Shown here in pieces: positions 9,191 to 21,229 of a stretch of 64,000 nt of DNA. Both the position numbers and the translations under genes were made by a program. Source of the DNA: Aliihoeflea aestuarii (GTDB taxonomy: Bacteria > Pseudomonadota > Alphaproteobacteria > Rhizobiales > Rhizobiaceae); contig NZ_JAAAMK010000004.1 of the NCBI RefSeq assembly GCF_024105665.1, forward strand, positions 186,001 through 250,000. The letters are read 5' to 3'. Under the pieces are notes generated by a model. It ran no database searches. It saw only the letters and a list, made by a program, of their open reading frames with translations, and was not told where the DNA came from. The first letter of the stretch is position 1. Every line of letters starts with the position of its first letter.

Positions 9191-9652
9191 ATGGATCTCA
9201 GTGATCTGATCGAGGTTTCGGCAGTGATGCCGGCCTTGAAGGCCAATTCCAAGAAGCAGGTTCTTCAGCTTCTGGCCGAAAAGGCGGCGTCGATCACCGG
9301 CCTGCCCGAGCGGGAAATCTTCGACACCATCCTGCAGCGTGAACGCCTCGGTTCGACCGGCGTGGGCAACGGCATAGCCATTCCCCACGGCAAGCTTGCC
9401 GGCATCGACCAGATCACAGGCGTTTTCGCGCGCCTTGCCAATCCGATCGATTTCGAGGCTCTCGACGACGAACCCGTCGACCTCGTCTTCCTGCTTCTGG
9501 CGCCCGAAGGTGCCGGAGCCGATCACCTCAAGGCTTTGTCGCGCACCGCGCGCCTGCTTCGCGACAGCGACATCGTCGCCAAGATCAGAGGGACGACGGA
9601 CGCGTCGGCAATTCACAGCTTCCTTTCCGAAAGCGCGATCGGCGCTTCGTAG
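9191..9652 (+). CDS. ptsN: PTS IIA-like nitrogen regulatory protein PtsN (EIIA-Ntr)
   Basis: A 153-residue EIIA-fructose-type protein of the nitrogen phosphotransferase system (PtsP-PtsO-PtsN). It is a regulatory rather than sugar-transport protein, affecting potassium and phosphate homeostasis and carbon/nitrogen balance. The phosphorylated His66 sits in GNGIAIPHGKL, the family signature. The ATG at 9191 follows AAGAGGA. A strong hairpin terminator follows after 21 bases. It is the last gene of the rpoN-hpf-ptsN run. Confidence 0.92.
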   Translation: MDLSDLIEVSAVMPALKANSKKQVLQLLAEKAASITGLPEREIFDTILQRERLGSTGVGNGIAIPHGKLAGIDQITGVFARLANPIDFEALDDEPVDLVFLLLAPEGAGADHLKALSRTARLLRDSDIVAKIRGTTDASAIHSFLSESAIGAS

Positions 9653-9673
9653 AAGCGGCCTCGCCGACATACG

Positions 9674-9700
9674 AAAAAGGCGGCCCGAAGCCGCCTTTTT
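9674..9700. terminator. bidirectional rho-independent terminator
   Basis: A perfect 11-bp stem (AAAAAGGCGGC paired with GCCGCCTTTTT) with a 5-base loop CCGAA. It has a T-run in either direction and lies between the convergent ptsN and DUF1150 genes. Confidence 0.9.
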
Positions 9701-9704
9701 GCGT

Positions 9705-9962
9705 TTAGTGGATGCTGACCGGTGTCAGGTCGTTCTGCATCGCGCCGGCGAGCGCGGTTTCGCGCTGGTCGGTCAACAGGATCGGCCTTCCGTCGGCGGC
9801 AAACACGGCCCAGAGCTTCAGGCCGGACGCGATCTCCGGCATCTCGGGGAACTTGCCGCGCAGATCGTCCGAATCCATCTGCCGCAGATAGGCGACCACG
9901 CCCTCGCCCAGATGAGCCAGTTCGTCGTTCGTCAGCGGATTGTCTTGATAATTCTCAGTCAT
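9705..9962 (-). CDS. DUF1150 family protein
   Basis: An 85-residue protein of the alphaproteobacterial DUF1150 family (start MTENYQDNPLTNDELAHLG, core GLKLWAVFAADGRPILLTD). Function is unknown. In Hyphomicrobiales it typically follows a small heat-shock gene, as here (76 bases downstream of hsp20), so a link to proteostasis is an inference from context only. The convergent ptsN shares the terminator. Confidence 0.8.
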   Translation of the reverse strand: MTENYQDNPLTNDELAHLGEGVVAYLRQMDSDDLRGKFPEMPEIASGLKLWAVFAADGRPILLTDQRETALAGAMQNDLTPVSIH

Positions 9963-10038
9963 TTCAGCCTCCTGAGCATGGCGGGCCGTTCACAGAACCA
10001 ACCCACAGCCGAGCTAACGGTTCCAGACGATCCATCGA

Positions 10039-10464
10039 TCAGTCTGTCACCGAAATGTTGATTTTCTTTACCAGTCGTTCGGGCTCCGGTCGGTCGAGAT
10101 CGATCGCCAAAAGGCCGTTACGCAGGGCCGCATTGGTCACGCGCATGCCGTCCGCAAGCACGAAGATGCGTTGGAACTGCCGTGCGGCAATGCCGCGATG
10201 CAGGAAATCCCGCGCGCAGTCGTCTGCCTGCTTGCCGCGCACGACGAGCTGGTTTTCCTCGATGGAAACGTCGAGATCGGCCTCGTCGAAACCAGCGACC
10301 GCAAGCGTGATGCGCAGGCGATGCTTGCCGCCCTCGTCCGAGGGAAGACGTTCGATATTGTAGGGCGGGTAGCTGTCACCAGCTTTGGCGACGCGCTCCA
10401 GCGTCTTTTCCATCGTGTCGAACCCGAGCAGAAGCGGATTCGAAAAAGGTGTCATTCGCGTCAT
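10039..10464 (-). CDS. Hsp20-family small heat shock protein
   Basis: A 141-residue IbpA-type holdase chaperone. The alpha-crystallin domain spans about 30-130 and carries the closing motif AALRNGLL (family pattern AxxxNGxL), followed by the short C-terminal INISVTD, a degenerate I-x-I anchor. I chose the ATG at 10464 (MTRMTPFSNPLLLGFD), which matches family N-termini and has GAGGA about 9 bases upstream; the frame is open a further 27 residues. Small heat-shock genes in rhizobia often have ROSE thermometers in the leader, but I cannot show one here. DUF1150 follows. Confidence 0.9.
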   Translation of the reverse strand: MTRMTPFSNPLLLGFDTMEKTLERVAKAGDSYPPYNIERLPSDEGGKHRLRITLAVAGFDEADLDVSIEENQLVVRGKQADDCARDFLHRGIAARQFQRIFVLADGMRVTNAALRNGLLAIDLDRPEPERLVKKINISVTD

Positions 10465-10580
10465 ATGCGTGTCCTCAACGAGCGACGATGCCGGCCCGAC
10501 CCCGAAGGCGTCATGGCCGTTGACCCTGATATGGATTGCCGCCATACGCAGTTCAAGTCGAAGGAAGGGATAGCAAGACC

Positions 10581-11513
10581 ATGACGCAGCCAGCCAAGAT
10601 CATCATCGACACAGACCCCGGCCAGGACGACGCCGTGGCCATCCTCCTGGCGCTGGCGAGCCCCGAACTCGAAGTCGTGGGCATCACGGCGGTTGCCGGA
10701 AACGTGCCGCTGGCGCTCACGGAAAAGAACGCGCTCAAGATCTGCGAATTGGCGGGCAGGCGTGACATCAAGGTCTTTTCCGGTGCGATCCGGCCGCTGA
10801 TGCGCGCGCTGGTCACGGCCGAGGAAGTGCATGGCAAGACCGGGCTCAACGGTCCTGATCTGCCCGAACCGACAATGACGTTGCAGGACGAATACGCGGT
10901 CGATTTCATCGTCAGGACGCTGATGAACGAAGCGCCCGGCACCGTGACGCTGTGCCCGCTCGGGCCGCTGACGAACATCGCGCTGGCGCTCATCAGGGAG
11001 CCGAAGATCGCCGAACGCATCAAGCAGATCGTGCTGATGGGCGGCGGTTATTTCGAGCAGGGCAACGTCACGCCGTCTGCCGAGTTCAACATCTATGTCG
11101 ATCCCCATGCGGCCGACATCGTGTTCAGGTCGGGCGTACCGATCGTGATGATGCCGCTCGACGTGACGCACAAGGCGCTGACGACGCGCGCGCGCGTCGA
11201 AGGCATCCGCGCCATCAACACGCCCGTCGGCAAGGCCACTGCCGAGCTTCTGGACTTCTTCGAACGCTATGACGAGCGCAAATACGGCACCGACGGCGGG
11301 CCGCTGCACGATCCGTGCGTCATCGCGTATCTCTTGAAGCCAGGGCTTTTTTCAGGCCGAGATTGCAACGTCGCCATCGAAACGGCGTCCGAACTTACCA
11401 TGGGCGCGACCGTCGTCGACTGGTGGGGCGTCACCGGGCGGCCGGCGAACGCGAAAGTGATGCGCGACATCGACGCCGACGGCTTCTTCGCGCTTTTGAC
11501 GGAGCGGCTCTGA
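10581..11513 (+). CDS. inosine-uridine preferring nucleoside hydrolase
   Basis: A 310-residue nucleoside hydrolase that splits the N-glycosidic bond of ribonucleosides for base salvage. The calcium-binding N-terminal motif DTDPGQDDA is at residues 10-18 and the late GPLHDP segment near residue 247 supplies further active-site residues. Length is normal. The ATG at 10581 follows AAGGAAGGGA. Whether it prefers purine or pyrimidine nucleosides cannot be said. An adenosine kinase of the PfkB family lies 0.9 kb downstream on the same strand, consistent with nucleoside salvage nearby. Confidence 0.88.
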   Translation: MTQPAKIIIDTDPGQDDAVAILLALASPELEVVGITAVAGNVPLALTEKNALKICELAGRRDIKVFSGAIRPLMRALVTAEEVHGKTGLNGPDLPEPTMTLQDEYAVDFIVRTLMNEAPGTVTLCPLGPLTNIALALIREPKIAERIKQIVLMGGGYFEQGNVTPSAEFNIYVDPHAADIVFRSGVPIVMMPLDVTHKALTTRARVEGIRAINTPVGKATAELLDFFERYDERKYGTDGGPLHDPCVIAYLLKPGLFSGRDCNVAIETASELTMGATVVDWWGVTGRPANAKVMRDIDADGFFALLTERL

Positions 11514-12233
11514 TCAGCCACGCGTCTCGCGCGCCGACACCGCCTTGTGCAGATGCACCATCAGCGCGGCCGCGAACAGTGGCGTTGCAAGGTTGAGGAT
11601 CGGCACGGCAAGCAGGCCGGCAATGATGAGCCCTGCAAAAAGCACCGTGCCGGAATGGCGGCGGCGTAGCGCCTTCGCCTCGTCCTCGGACCGGAAACGC
11701 ATTGCGGCGAATTCGAAGAACTCGCGGCCGAGCAAATAGCCGTTGATGACGAAGAAGGCGATGAGGTTCACCCCCGGCACGAGAAGCAGCATCAGCGCCA
11801 GAAGATTGCCGAGGATGACGATGCCGAAGAATTTGAGCGCGAGGACCGCAGCGCGCACCAGCGGAAGGGCCTTGCCCGGCGGGTCTTGCGGATACTGACG
11901 TGTTTCGACCACTTCGGCGACATCGTCGAGGAAAAGACCGGCGATGATGGCCGTGACCGGGGCGATCAAAAGCGCCAGACCGGCGGCAAGACCGATACCT
12001 GCGGCAATGCCGGCGAAAACGCCGAGCCAGTCGGCCCAGCCTTCCGTCCAGCCGGGCAGATCCGGTGCGATCACCGCCATCCAGGGCAGAAGCAGCCATT
12101 CGAACAGATAGCGAAGCGCGAACCACAGGCCGATCAGAACGACCAATGTCAGGCCGATCGACTTCCAGAAGGTCGCGCGGAACTCAGGCTCGGTCAGGTT
12201 GGCGGCGGCGCGGCGCGCGGACGTCAGGATCAT
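11514..12233 (-). CDS. EI24/CysZ-like membrane protein
   Basis: A 239-residue protein with about five hydrophobic segments (near 26-46, 70-95, 133-160 and 198-222), matching the EI24/CysZ domain family. E. coli CysZ is a sulfate permease; alphaproteobacterial homologues are mostly uncharacterised. The start at 12233 (MILTSARRAAANLTEPEFR) matches family N-termini and has GGGAAG upstream; the frame extends 222 codons further without a plausible coding signal. The gene abuts nucleoside hydrolase convergently. Sulfate transport is only a family-level guess. Confidence 0.75.
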   Translation of the reverse strand: MILTSARRAAANLTEPEFRATFWKSIGLTLVVLIGLWFALRYLFEWLLLPWMAVIAPDLPGWTEGWADWLGVFAGIAAGIGLAAGLALLIAPVTAIIAGLFLDDVAEVVETRQYPQDPPGKALPLVRAAVLALKFFGIVILGNLLALMLLLVPGVNLIAFFVINGYLLGREFFEFAAMRFRSEDEAKALRRRHSGTVLFAGLIIAGLLAVPILNLATPLFAAALMVHLHKAVSARETRG

Positions 12234-12368
12234 GCGGTCTGCTTCCCGGTGTTTTCCGTGAGATAGGCAGCGCGGCGTATCGCGGCAAGGCGAAGCCGTT
12301 TGCACTTGATCCGACATGACGCTAAACCCGCATCGTTCCCCCGACATGACGACCGGAGACCTTTCCTG

Positions 12369-13361
12369 ATGAGCGACTATGATGTGCTGTGCATCGGCAA
12401 CGCGATCGTGGATATCATCGCACGCTGCGACGAATCCTTCCTCGCCGAGAACGGCATCATCAAGGGCGCGATGAACCTGATCGACGCCGAGCGTGCCGAG
12501 CTTCTTTATTCGCGCATGGGACCGGCGATCGAGGCATCGGGCGGCAGCGCGGGAAACACGGCCGCCGGCATCGCCAGCTTCGGCGGGAGGGCCGCCTATT
12601 TCGGCAAGGTCTGCGACGACCATCTCGGCGGCGTCTATGCGCATGACATCCGCGCTCAGGGCGTCGCCTTCGACACGCGCCCGCTCGACGGCACGCCGCC
12701 GACCGCGCGCTCGATGATCTTCGTGACGCCGGACGGCGAGCGCTCGATGAACACCTATCTCGGCGCCTGCGTCGAGCTTGGCCCCGAGGATGTCGAGGCC
12801 GAAAAGGCCAAGGGCGCCAAGGTCACCTATTTCGAAGGCTATCTGTGGGACCCGCCGCTCGCCAAGGATGCCATCCGGCTGACGGCGCGCCATGCCCATG
12901 AAGCCGGTCGCGAGGTCGCAATGACGCTCTCGGATTCCTTTTGCGTCGACCGCTACCGCGGCGAGTTTCTCGACCTGATGCGCTCGGGCACCGTCGACAT
13001 CATCTTTTCCAACGAAAGCGAACTCAAGGCGCTCTACCAGACTTCGTCCTTCGAAGCCGGGCTCGACGCCATCGCGAAGGATTGCAGGCTTGCCGTCGTC
13101 ACGCGCTCCGAGCGCGGGTCCGTTGTCATCAGGGGCGCGGAACGCGAGATCGTGCAGGCGATCGAGATCGACGCACTGGTCGACACGACAGGCGCGGGCG
13201 ACCTCTACGCGGCCGGGTTCCTCTACGGATATACGAGCGGCCGTTCGCTGGCCGATTGCGGCAGGCTGGGCTCGCTCGCCGCCGGCCTCGTCATCCAGCA
13301 GCTCGGCCCGCGGCCAATGCTCAGCCTGAAGGAGGCTGCCGAGGCGCGCGGGCTCGCCTGA
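12369..13361 (+). CDS. PfkB-family carbohydrate kinase, probable adenosine kinase
   Basis: A 330-residue ribokinase/PfkB-fold kinase. Rhizobial orthologues of this type are called adenosine kinase (ATP + adenosine to AMP). The N-terminal SGGSAGNTAAGIASFGG substrate region and the C-terminal DTTGAGDLYAAGF motif, with its catalytic Asp, are both intact. The start at 12369 has GGAG about 12 bases upstream. Specificity (adenosine versus another sugar or nucleoside) is inferred from overall resemblance. Confidence 0.82.
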   Translation: MSDYDVLCIGNAIVDIIARCDESFLAENGIIKGAMNLIDAERAELLYSRMGPAIEASGGSAGNTAAGIASFGGRAAYFGKVCDDHLGGVYAHDIRAQGVAFDTRPLDGTPPTARSMIFVTPDGERSMNTYLGACVELGPEDVEAEKAKGAKVTYFEGYLWDPPLAKDAIRLTARHAHEAGREVAMTLSDSFCVDRYRGEFLDLMRSGTVDIIFSNESELKALYQTSSFEAGLDAIAKDCRLAVVTRSERGSVVIRGAEREIVQAIEIDALVDTTGAGDLYAAGFLYGYTSGRSLADCGRLGSLAAGLVIQQLGPRPMLSLKEAAEARGLA

Positions 13362-13379
13362 GTCTTACGTCCCGGTATT

Positions 13380-14012
13380 TCACGGAATGTCCTCGGGACG
13401 CCGTCCCGGACGGGACCTGTAGGGTGGAAACGCCCAGCCGAACCACAGCGCGCCGCCGCGCACGAAAAGCGCGATGGTGAAGGCGATGAGCGCGGCAAGC
13501 GCGGTCGGCGCGCCTGCAAGGTCGGCCACCACGTAGGCGAGCGACCCGCCAAGCGCCGCGCTGACATAGATTTCGGGGCGAAGCAGGACCGACGGCTCAC
13601 CCGCCAGAAGATCGCGCAATATGCCGCCGAAGGTCGCCGTCAGGACGCCGGTGACGGTCGCGACGACCGGTGATCCCGTTATGAGCAGGCCCTTATAGGC
13701 ACCGAACACCGAATAGGCGGCCAGCCCCACGGCATCGAGCCACAAAAGCAGGCGGTAACGCGATTCGACCAGATGCGCGCCGAAAAAGACGGCAAGCGCG
13801 ATGACGGCGCAGACCAGCAGATAATTGTGATGCGCAACCCAGAAGACCGGCACGTCGAGGATCAGGTCGCGAAACGTGCCCCCACCGATCGCCGTCACGC
13901 TGGCCAGAAAGAGAAACCCGATGACGTCGAGCTGCTTGCGCGAAGCGGCCAGCGCGCCCGTGGCAGCAAAGACCGCGATGCCGGCATAGTCGAAGAAGAG
14001 AATCGGGTTCAT
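13380..14012 (-). CDS. TRIC (UPF0126) family cation channel-like membrane protein
   Basis: A 210-residue inner-membrane protein with seven predicted helices arranged as two repeats. Each repeat carries the family glycine motif before an RD pair (GGGTFRDLIL and GGILRDLLAG). These match YicG/YadS and the prokaryotic TRIC monovalent-cation channels. Function in the cell is not established. It is convergent with the adenosine kinase gene (18-base gap). Confidence 0.82.
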   Translation of the reverse strand: MNPILFFDYAGIAVFAATGALAASRKQLDVIGFLFLASVTAIGGGTFRDLILDVPVFWVAHHNYLLVCAVIALAVFFGAHLVESRYRLLLWLDAVGLAAYSVFGAYKGLLITGSPVVATVTGVLTATFGGILRDLLAGEPSVLLRPEIYVSAALGGSLAYVVADLAGAPTALAALIAFTIALFVRGGALWFGWAFPPYRSRPGRRPEDIP

Positions 14013-14117
14013 GGCTGTCCTAATGTTGTGATCGAGATGGACGATCGGGATACTGCGGCATCGATATGCGGCACGACGCGGGCTGATTTTCCGCGGGTAG
14101 CCGATCTGGCGCAGGTT

Positions 14118-14978
14118 TCAGGAGTTACGCAACACGACAGCCACAGGCTTGCCTTGCGGGAAGCTGATAACCTGCTTTGGTAAATGCCAGTCCGCTATAG
14201 CTTCTGGCTCGCCGTCCCCTTCAATATCGGCGCTCTTGAGCCGTGAGGCGAGTTCGTTGAGCGTTGCCCACGCTTGTTGAGACCACTCGGTTGAAACACA
14301 GGGAAGGTCCTGTGACAGACCCCAATAATCCCAAGATTTCAGTTCCAGCCTGCGCAGCGCTGCGACTTCTCGAAACAGACTTCCCGCAACGAACCAGTCC
14401 CCTTGAAGATCAAGGCTCGACACGCCAAATCGCGAGGCGGTTTCCGGCTCGCTTTTGATCCGAAACCATGCGTCGCTTGCTGTTAGAAACCGCACGCGCG
14501 GCACGTTCAGGGCGTCGAAAGAAACGCCCTCGATAGCCGCAAACTCCACATCGAGCCGTTTCCAACGCCTGCCGTCATGCCATTCGCAAAGCCAATGATC
14601 TTCCCAATGGCCAGGCACCAAATAGTCGGCAAAACCGACACGAAGTCGAGCCGGGGTGCCGCGCTCGCGAAATCCACTAACTGCCAGTATAGCGAAATCC
14701 CGGCATACGCCGCCGACCTTGGGCTGTGTGGCATCGCCTTCAAGCAAACCGCGCTCTACAGCGACAGACAGGATCTCGGCCACAGAACGAAGCTCCAGAT
14801 CGGCGGACTGTTCAGGTGTGAAGCCCCGTTCTTCGGAACCGACCCCGCGAGGATGCTGCATGAAGGAAGCAATCCACCGTGCAATTACCTCAGGCTCGAT
14901 GCCACCGCGCAGCAATGTTTTGCGATACGGCCCAGGTTCCGAATAGATGCTTTGGGAAGCATAGAGGGATCTGCGCAT
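14118..14978 (-). CDS. transglutaminase-like domain protein
   Basis: A 286-residue soluble protein with a transglutaminase-like (papain-type) catalytic triad: Cys92 in GGVCRDFA, His128 in WEDHWLCEW and Asp143 in RLDVEF. Bacterial proteins of this class are usually cysteine peptidases or amide hydrolases rather than cross-linking enzymes. No signal peptide or membrane helix is seen. It stands alone between a TRIC channel gene and grpE, and base composition around it is slightly lower in GC than its neighbours. The substrate is unknown. Confidence 0.65.
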   Translation of the reverse strand: MRRSLYASQSIYSEPGPYRKTLLRGGIEPEVIARWIASFMQHPRGVGSEERGFTPEQSADLELRSVAEILSVAVERGLLEGDATQPKVGGVCRDFAILAVSGFRERGTPARLRVGFADYLVPGHWEDHWLCEWHDGRRWKRLDVEFAAIEGVSFDALNVPRVRFLTASDAWFRIKSEPETASRFGVSSLDLQGDWFVAGSLFREVAALRRLELKSWDYWGLSQDLPCVSTEWSQQAWATLNELASRLKSADIEGDGEPEAIADWHLPKQVISFPQGKPVAVVLRNS

Positions 14979-15085
14979 TGCTGTCTCTTTCCAGTTGAGG
15001 AGTGAGACACGACAAGGAGGGCAAATTTTCTAAAATTGTCAATCGGGCGCTTGTCGCTCCAAATCCCAAAAACCCGCGACACATG

Positions 15086-15107
15086 AAAAGGGCGCCCAAA
15101 GGCGCCC
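15086..15107 (-). terminator. rho-independent terminator of grpE
   Basis: On the minus strand GGGCGCC, loop TTTG, GGCGCCC is followed by TTTT. It begins 5 bases after the grpE stop. Confidence 0.8.
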
Positions 15108-15111
15108 CTGT

Positions 15112-15759
15112 TCACGCATCCCTTTCGGCCTGCGCGTTCGGCGGCCCCGGCTCGGCGGGAGCATCAGCGACGGGTGCGGCCTTCGGGCCGCCTTTCGAGA
15201 CGCCGACCATGGCCGGGCGCAGCACGCGCTCGCCGATGACGTAGCCGGTCTGCACCACCTGCATGACGGTGTTGTTCGGCACGTCGGTATTTGGGATTTC
15301 GAACATGGCCTGATGGAAATTCGGGTCGAAGCGCTCGCCCTCGGGCGCGAGCTTCCTGACGCCGTGGCGTTCCAGCGCGGCCAGCATGTCGCGCTCGGTC
15401 ATCTCGACGCCCTCGATCAGCGCCTTGAAGCCGGCATCGTCCGACCCCTTGGCCTCGGCCGGGATGGCGTCCAGCGCGCGGCGCATATTGTCGGAGACCG
15501 ACAGCATGTCGCGCGCGAAATTGGCGACCGCGTAGGACTTGGCGTCGGCAACCTCGCGCTGCGTGCGGCGGCGCAGGTTTTCCATGTCGGCCGCGATCCG
15601 CAAGGCGCGGTCTTTCAGTTCCTCATTCTCCTTGGCGAGGCGCATGAAGGCTTCAAAATCGGCTTCCGTGCCCTGCCCCTCGGCAATGTCCGCTTCCGTC
15701 TCGACATTGATGTCGGCGGTCTGGTCAGTCGCGCGTTCGTTTTCCGGACGATCGTTCAT
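15112..15759 (-). CDS. grpE: nucleotide exchange factor GrpE
   Basis: A 215-residue GrpE, the exchange factor that releases ADP from DnaK. An acidic disordered N-terminus precedes a long helical dimerisation region (about 40-95, [12 protein letters not shown]) and the C-terminal beta domain ([31 protein letters not shown]). In many relatives grpE directly follows hrcA; here hrcA lies 12 kb away at 28.2 kb. The gene has its own terminator. The tail after VGVSKG is Ala/Pro-rich and variable in the family. Confidence 0.93.
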   Translation of the reverse strand: MNDRPENERATDQTADINVETEADIAEGQGTEADFEAFMRLAKENEELKDRALRIAADMENLRRRTQREVADAKSYAVANFARDMLSVSDNMRRALDAIPAEAKGSDDAGFKALIEGVEMTERDMLAALERHGVRKLAPEGERFDPNFHQAMFEIPNTDVPNNTVMQVVQTGYVIGERVLRPAMVGVSKGGPKAAPVADAPAEPGPPNAQAERDA

Positions 15760-15824
15760 GGCTGATCCCGTCTTTCAGATTGTCGTGATTTGAGGCCGAT
15801 ATCGAGTTTTACGGCGATGAAATC

Positions 15825-15856
15825 AAGAGGCGGCGGCGTCTGCGACGCCGCCTCTT
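15825..15856 (-). terminator. probable terminator of gyrB
   Basis: On the minus strand AAGAGGCGGCGTC pairs with GACGCCGCCGCCTCTT (3-base bulge) around a GCA loop, 15 bases after the gyrB stop. The following T-run is weak. Confidence 0.6.
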
Positions 15857-15870
15857 CATCTGCAAACCGG

Positions 15871-18525
<2,655 letters not shown>

Positions 18526-18624
18526 TCATAGCGATCAAGGGCTGTCATTGGGTCTTGCACTTCCCCGCGGCGCTCGTTCAGATGAGGCCGCTAGCGGCAC
18601 GAAAACGAGGCGCGATCGCTCCCG

Positions 18625-20517
18625 ATGACCGACCATTTCCCCGCGACTGTCGACGACCGGACCGATTTTTCGGCCCGGCAGCTTTTCGAGAGAATCGACT
18701 GGTCCGCGACCGAAATGGGAGCGGTGGCAAACTGGCCGCGCGAGCTTCTCGGTGTCGCCGGCGCGGTCTTCGCCTCGCCGCTGCCCATGTGCCTGTTCGT
18801 CGGGACACAGGCGCGCATGCTCTACAACGACGCCTACCGCATCATCGCCGGCGATCGGCATCCGCACTGCTTCGGCGAGCCGCTTTTGACGGGCTGGCCG
18901 GAAGTGGCGGATTTCAACCGCGCGATGCTGGCTGAAATCGGGAACGGCGGCACGCTCTCCTTTCAGAACCAGCAACTCGAACTTTTCCGCAACGGTGCGC
19001 CCGAAACGGTTTTTCTGGACCTCCATTATAGCGGCGTACCCGACGCCGAGGGCCGCATCATCGGCGTGCTCGCCGTGGTGCAGGAGACGACCGGGCGGGT
19101 GAACGCGCAAAAGGCGCTTTTGACCAACGCGGCGCAACTGGAACTGGCGACGCAGGGCGCCGGGCTGGTCGGACATTGGGACTGGAACGTCGATGCCGAC
19201 ATCGTCACCGCCGATGCCAGCTTCGCCGATCTCTACAACGTCCCGGTCGCCGAGGCCGCGCGCGGCGTTCCGATCGGCCGCTTCCTCGAGGCGATCCACC
19301 CCGACGATCGCGACATGCTCGGCGAGCAGATCGATGCGGCTCTTCGCGAACGCGTCGAACTGCGTGCTCGCTATCGCGTCCGAAGGCCGAACGGCGATAT
19401 CGTCTGGGTGCTGGCGCTCGGACGCGTTTCAGGCGGCGACGGTACCGGACCGCTGCGCCTGCCTGGCATATCGATCGACGTGACCGACCAGCACCGCGCA
19501 CAGGAGGCGCTGGCCGAATCGGAAGCCAAATTCCGCGCCATCGCCGACGCCATGCCGCAAATGGTCTGGTCTGCGACGCCCGACGGGCTGCATGATTACT
19601 ACAATGCGCGCTGGTACGAGTTCACGGGCGCTCCCGAAGGCACGACCGACGGCGAGGGCTGGAACGACATGTTCCACCCCGACGATCAGGCTCGCGCCTG
19701 GGGCCGCTGGCGGCACTCGCTGGAAACCGGCGAGCTCTATCAGATCGAATACAGGCTGCGGCATCGTTCGGGCGAATATCGCTGGACGCTCGGCCGCGCG
19801 CTTCCGATCCGCGACGAGGCGGGCCGCATCATTCGCTGGTTCGGCACATGCACCGACATCCATGAAACCAAGATCGCGGCAGAGGAGCGCGAGGTCGTCG
19901 CGCAGGAATTGTCGCACCGCATCAAGAACATCTTCTCGGTTCTGGGGTCCATCGTCAGCCTGACAGCGCGCTCGCGCCCCGAGGCGCAAGGCTTTGCGGA
20001 GGAATTACGCGCGCGCATCCTGGCGCTTGGAACGGCGCATGAATTCGTGCGCCCGCGGGCGCTGGAAACGGGTCCCGGCTCGCATGCCTCGTTCCATGGC
20101 CTCGTCACCGCTCTCCTGTCCGCCTACGATCAGGGCGGGCGCATTTCGATCGGTGGAGCGGATGTGCCTGTGAGCGAGGCGGCGGCCACCCCGCTCGCGC
20201 TGATCTTCCACGAACTGGCGACCAATGCGGCCAAATACGGTTCGCTTGCCGAAGACGGCGGCCTGCTGGACATCACCACCAGAATCGAGGACGGACATTG
20301 CGTGATCGTGTGGAAGGAGCGGCTCGCTAAGGCGGCCCCGCAGCGCTTCGCCGAACCCGCCAAGGCCGGTTTCGGCACTCGCCTGATCGAGCTCAGCGTG
20401 CGAGGCCAGATGGGCGGCACGATCGAACGTCATTTCGACACGGACGGATTGCGCGTGGAGATCGATCTGCCCGAATGGGCGCTGCGGCGCTCGGCGCGGC
20501 TTGCACCACGCAGTTAG
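18625..20517 (+). CDS. HWE-family sensor histidine kinase with PAS domains
   Basis: A 630-residue cytoplasmic sensor kinase without membrane helices. Three PAS-like domains cover about 20-150, 170-295 and 300-415. The phospho-accepting His431 is in ELSHRIKN, and the ATPase domain has HELATNAAKYG with the Glu/Trp pair VIVWKE that defines the HWE class. Such kinases often lack a canonical F box and pair with stand-alone receivers in light, stress or general-stress signalling. A receiver gene lies convergently 9 bases downstream. No Cys typical of LOV flavin binding was recognised. Confidence 0.85.
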   Translation: MTDHFPATVDDRTDFSARQLFERIDWSATEMGAVANWPRELLGVAGAVFASPLPMCLFVGTQARMLYNDAYRIIAGDRHPHCFGEPLLTGWPEVADFNRAMLAEIGNGGTLSFQNQQLELFRNGAPETVFLDLHYSGVPDAEGRIIGVLAVVQETTGRVNAQKALLTNAAQLELATQGAGLVGHWDWNVDADIVTADASFADLYNVPVAEAARGVPIGRFLEAIHPDDRDMLGEQIDAALRERVELRARYRVRRPNGDIVWVLALGRVSGGDGTGPLRLPGISIDVTDQHRAQEALAESEAKFRAIADAMPQMVWSATPDGLHDYYNARWYEFTGAPEGTTDGEGWNDMFHPDDQARAWGRWRHSLETGELYQIEYRLRHRSGEYRWTLGRALPIRDEAGRIIRWFGTCTDIHETKIAAEEREVVAQELSHRIKNIFSVLGSIVSLTARSRPEAQGFAEELRARILALGTAHEFVRPRALETGPGSHASFHGLVTALLSAYDQGGRISIGGADVPVSEAAATPLALIFHELATNAAKYGSLAEDGGLLDITTRIEDGHCVIVWKERLAKAAPQRFAEPAKAGFGTRLIELSVRGQMGGTIERHFDTDGLRVEIDLPEWALRRSARLAPRS

Positions 20518-20526
20518 AGCCGAACG

Positions 20527-20985
20527 TCACCCTGCCTTGGAAACCCCATCCGTGCCGGCAGCGAGCATGAACAAATGCAGCCGCGACGGTGGCTCGGCAT
20601 CCTGATGACGATGATAGGCGGCGACGGCATAGCGGATACTGGCGCGCAATTCGTCATCGGCGACGGGCTTTCCGATCACGCCGAGCGTTCCGGGGACGCC
20701 ATCGCCGAGCTGCGTCGGGTTGGCCGTCATGAACACGACGGTCACGTCGTGTCGGCTGGCGAGTTCGCGGCCGATCTCGATGCCGGTGGCGCCGTCGCGC
20801 AGGTTGATGTCGACGAGCGCGATGTCGGCTTGCGCGCCGTATGACAGGGCCGCCTCGCGATCGGCGGCTATGCCGATGCACTCATGGCCCAGTTCCTGAA
20901 TGACATGCTCGATCTCGATTGCGACGAAGATTTCGTCTTCAACCACCAGAAATCTGCAATTCTCGTTCACTTCAAAACGTCCCAT
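20527..20985 (-). CDS. stand-alone response regulator receiver protein
   Basis: A 152-residue single-domain receiver. The acidic pocket is VVEDE, the phospho-acceptor is Asp59 in LVDINLRDG and the conserved Lys is in VIGKPV. No output domain follows, only about 25 unstructured residues. Receivers with the LVDINLRDG sequence typically serve HWE kinases, and one is encoded convergently next door, so they are a likely pair. It may act as a phosphate sink or relay; its target is unknown. Confidence 0.85.
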   Translation of the reverse strand: MGRFEVNENCRFLVVEDEIFVAIEIEHVIQELGHECIGIAADREAALSYGAQADIALVDINLRDGATGIEIGRELASRHDVTVVFMTANPTQLGDGVPGTLGVIGKPVADDELRASIRYAVAAYHRHQDAEPPSRLHLFMLAAGTDGVSKAG

Positions 20986-21229
20986 ATGAAGTCACGCGGC
21001 AGTCTAACCCGATCAAGGGCCGTTTGTTGCACGACTAACATCAAATTCCTGATTTTCTGTTCAGGGGTGATCATTTTGCCACCTTCACAGAATGTGCGAA
21101 GTCCGAGAATGCTTATAGGCGCACCAGGTTCCCAACGATGCTTCGTCAAAATGTCGCGGCCGATCCGTCTGTTGTGGTTGGGGGCGCCGACACTACGTTG
21201 TTAGGACGGAACAGCATAGGAGCCGATCC

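Noticed and set aside
10465-10580. ROSE-type RNA thermometer before hsp20
   Set aside because: The leader has the right position, but I could not find the UUGCU-type strand pairing with the ribosome site, so it is not listed.
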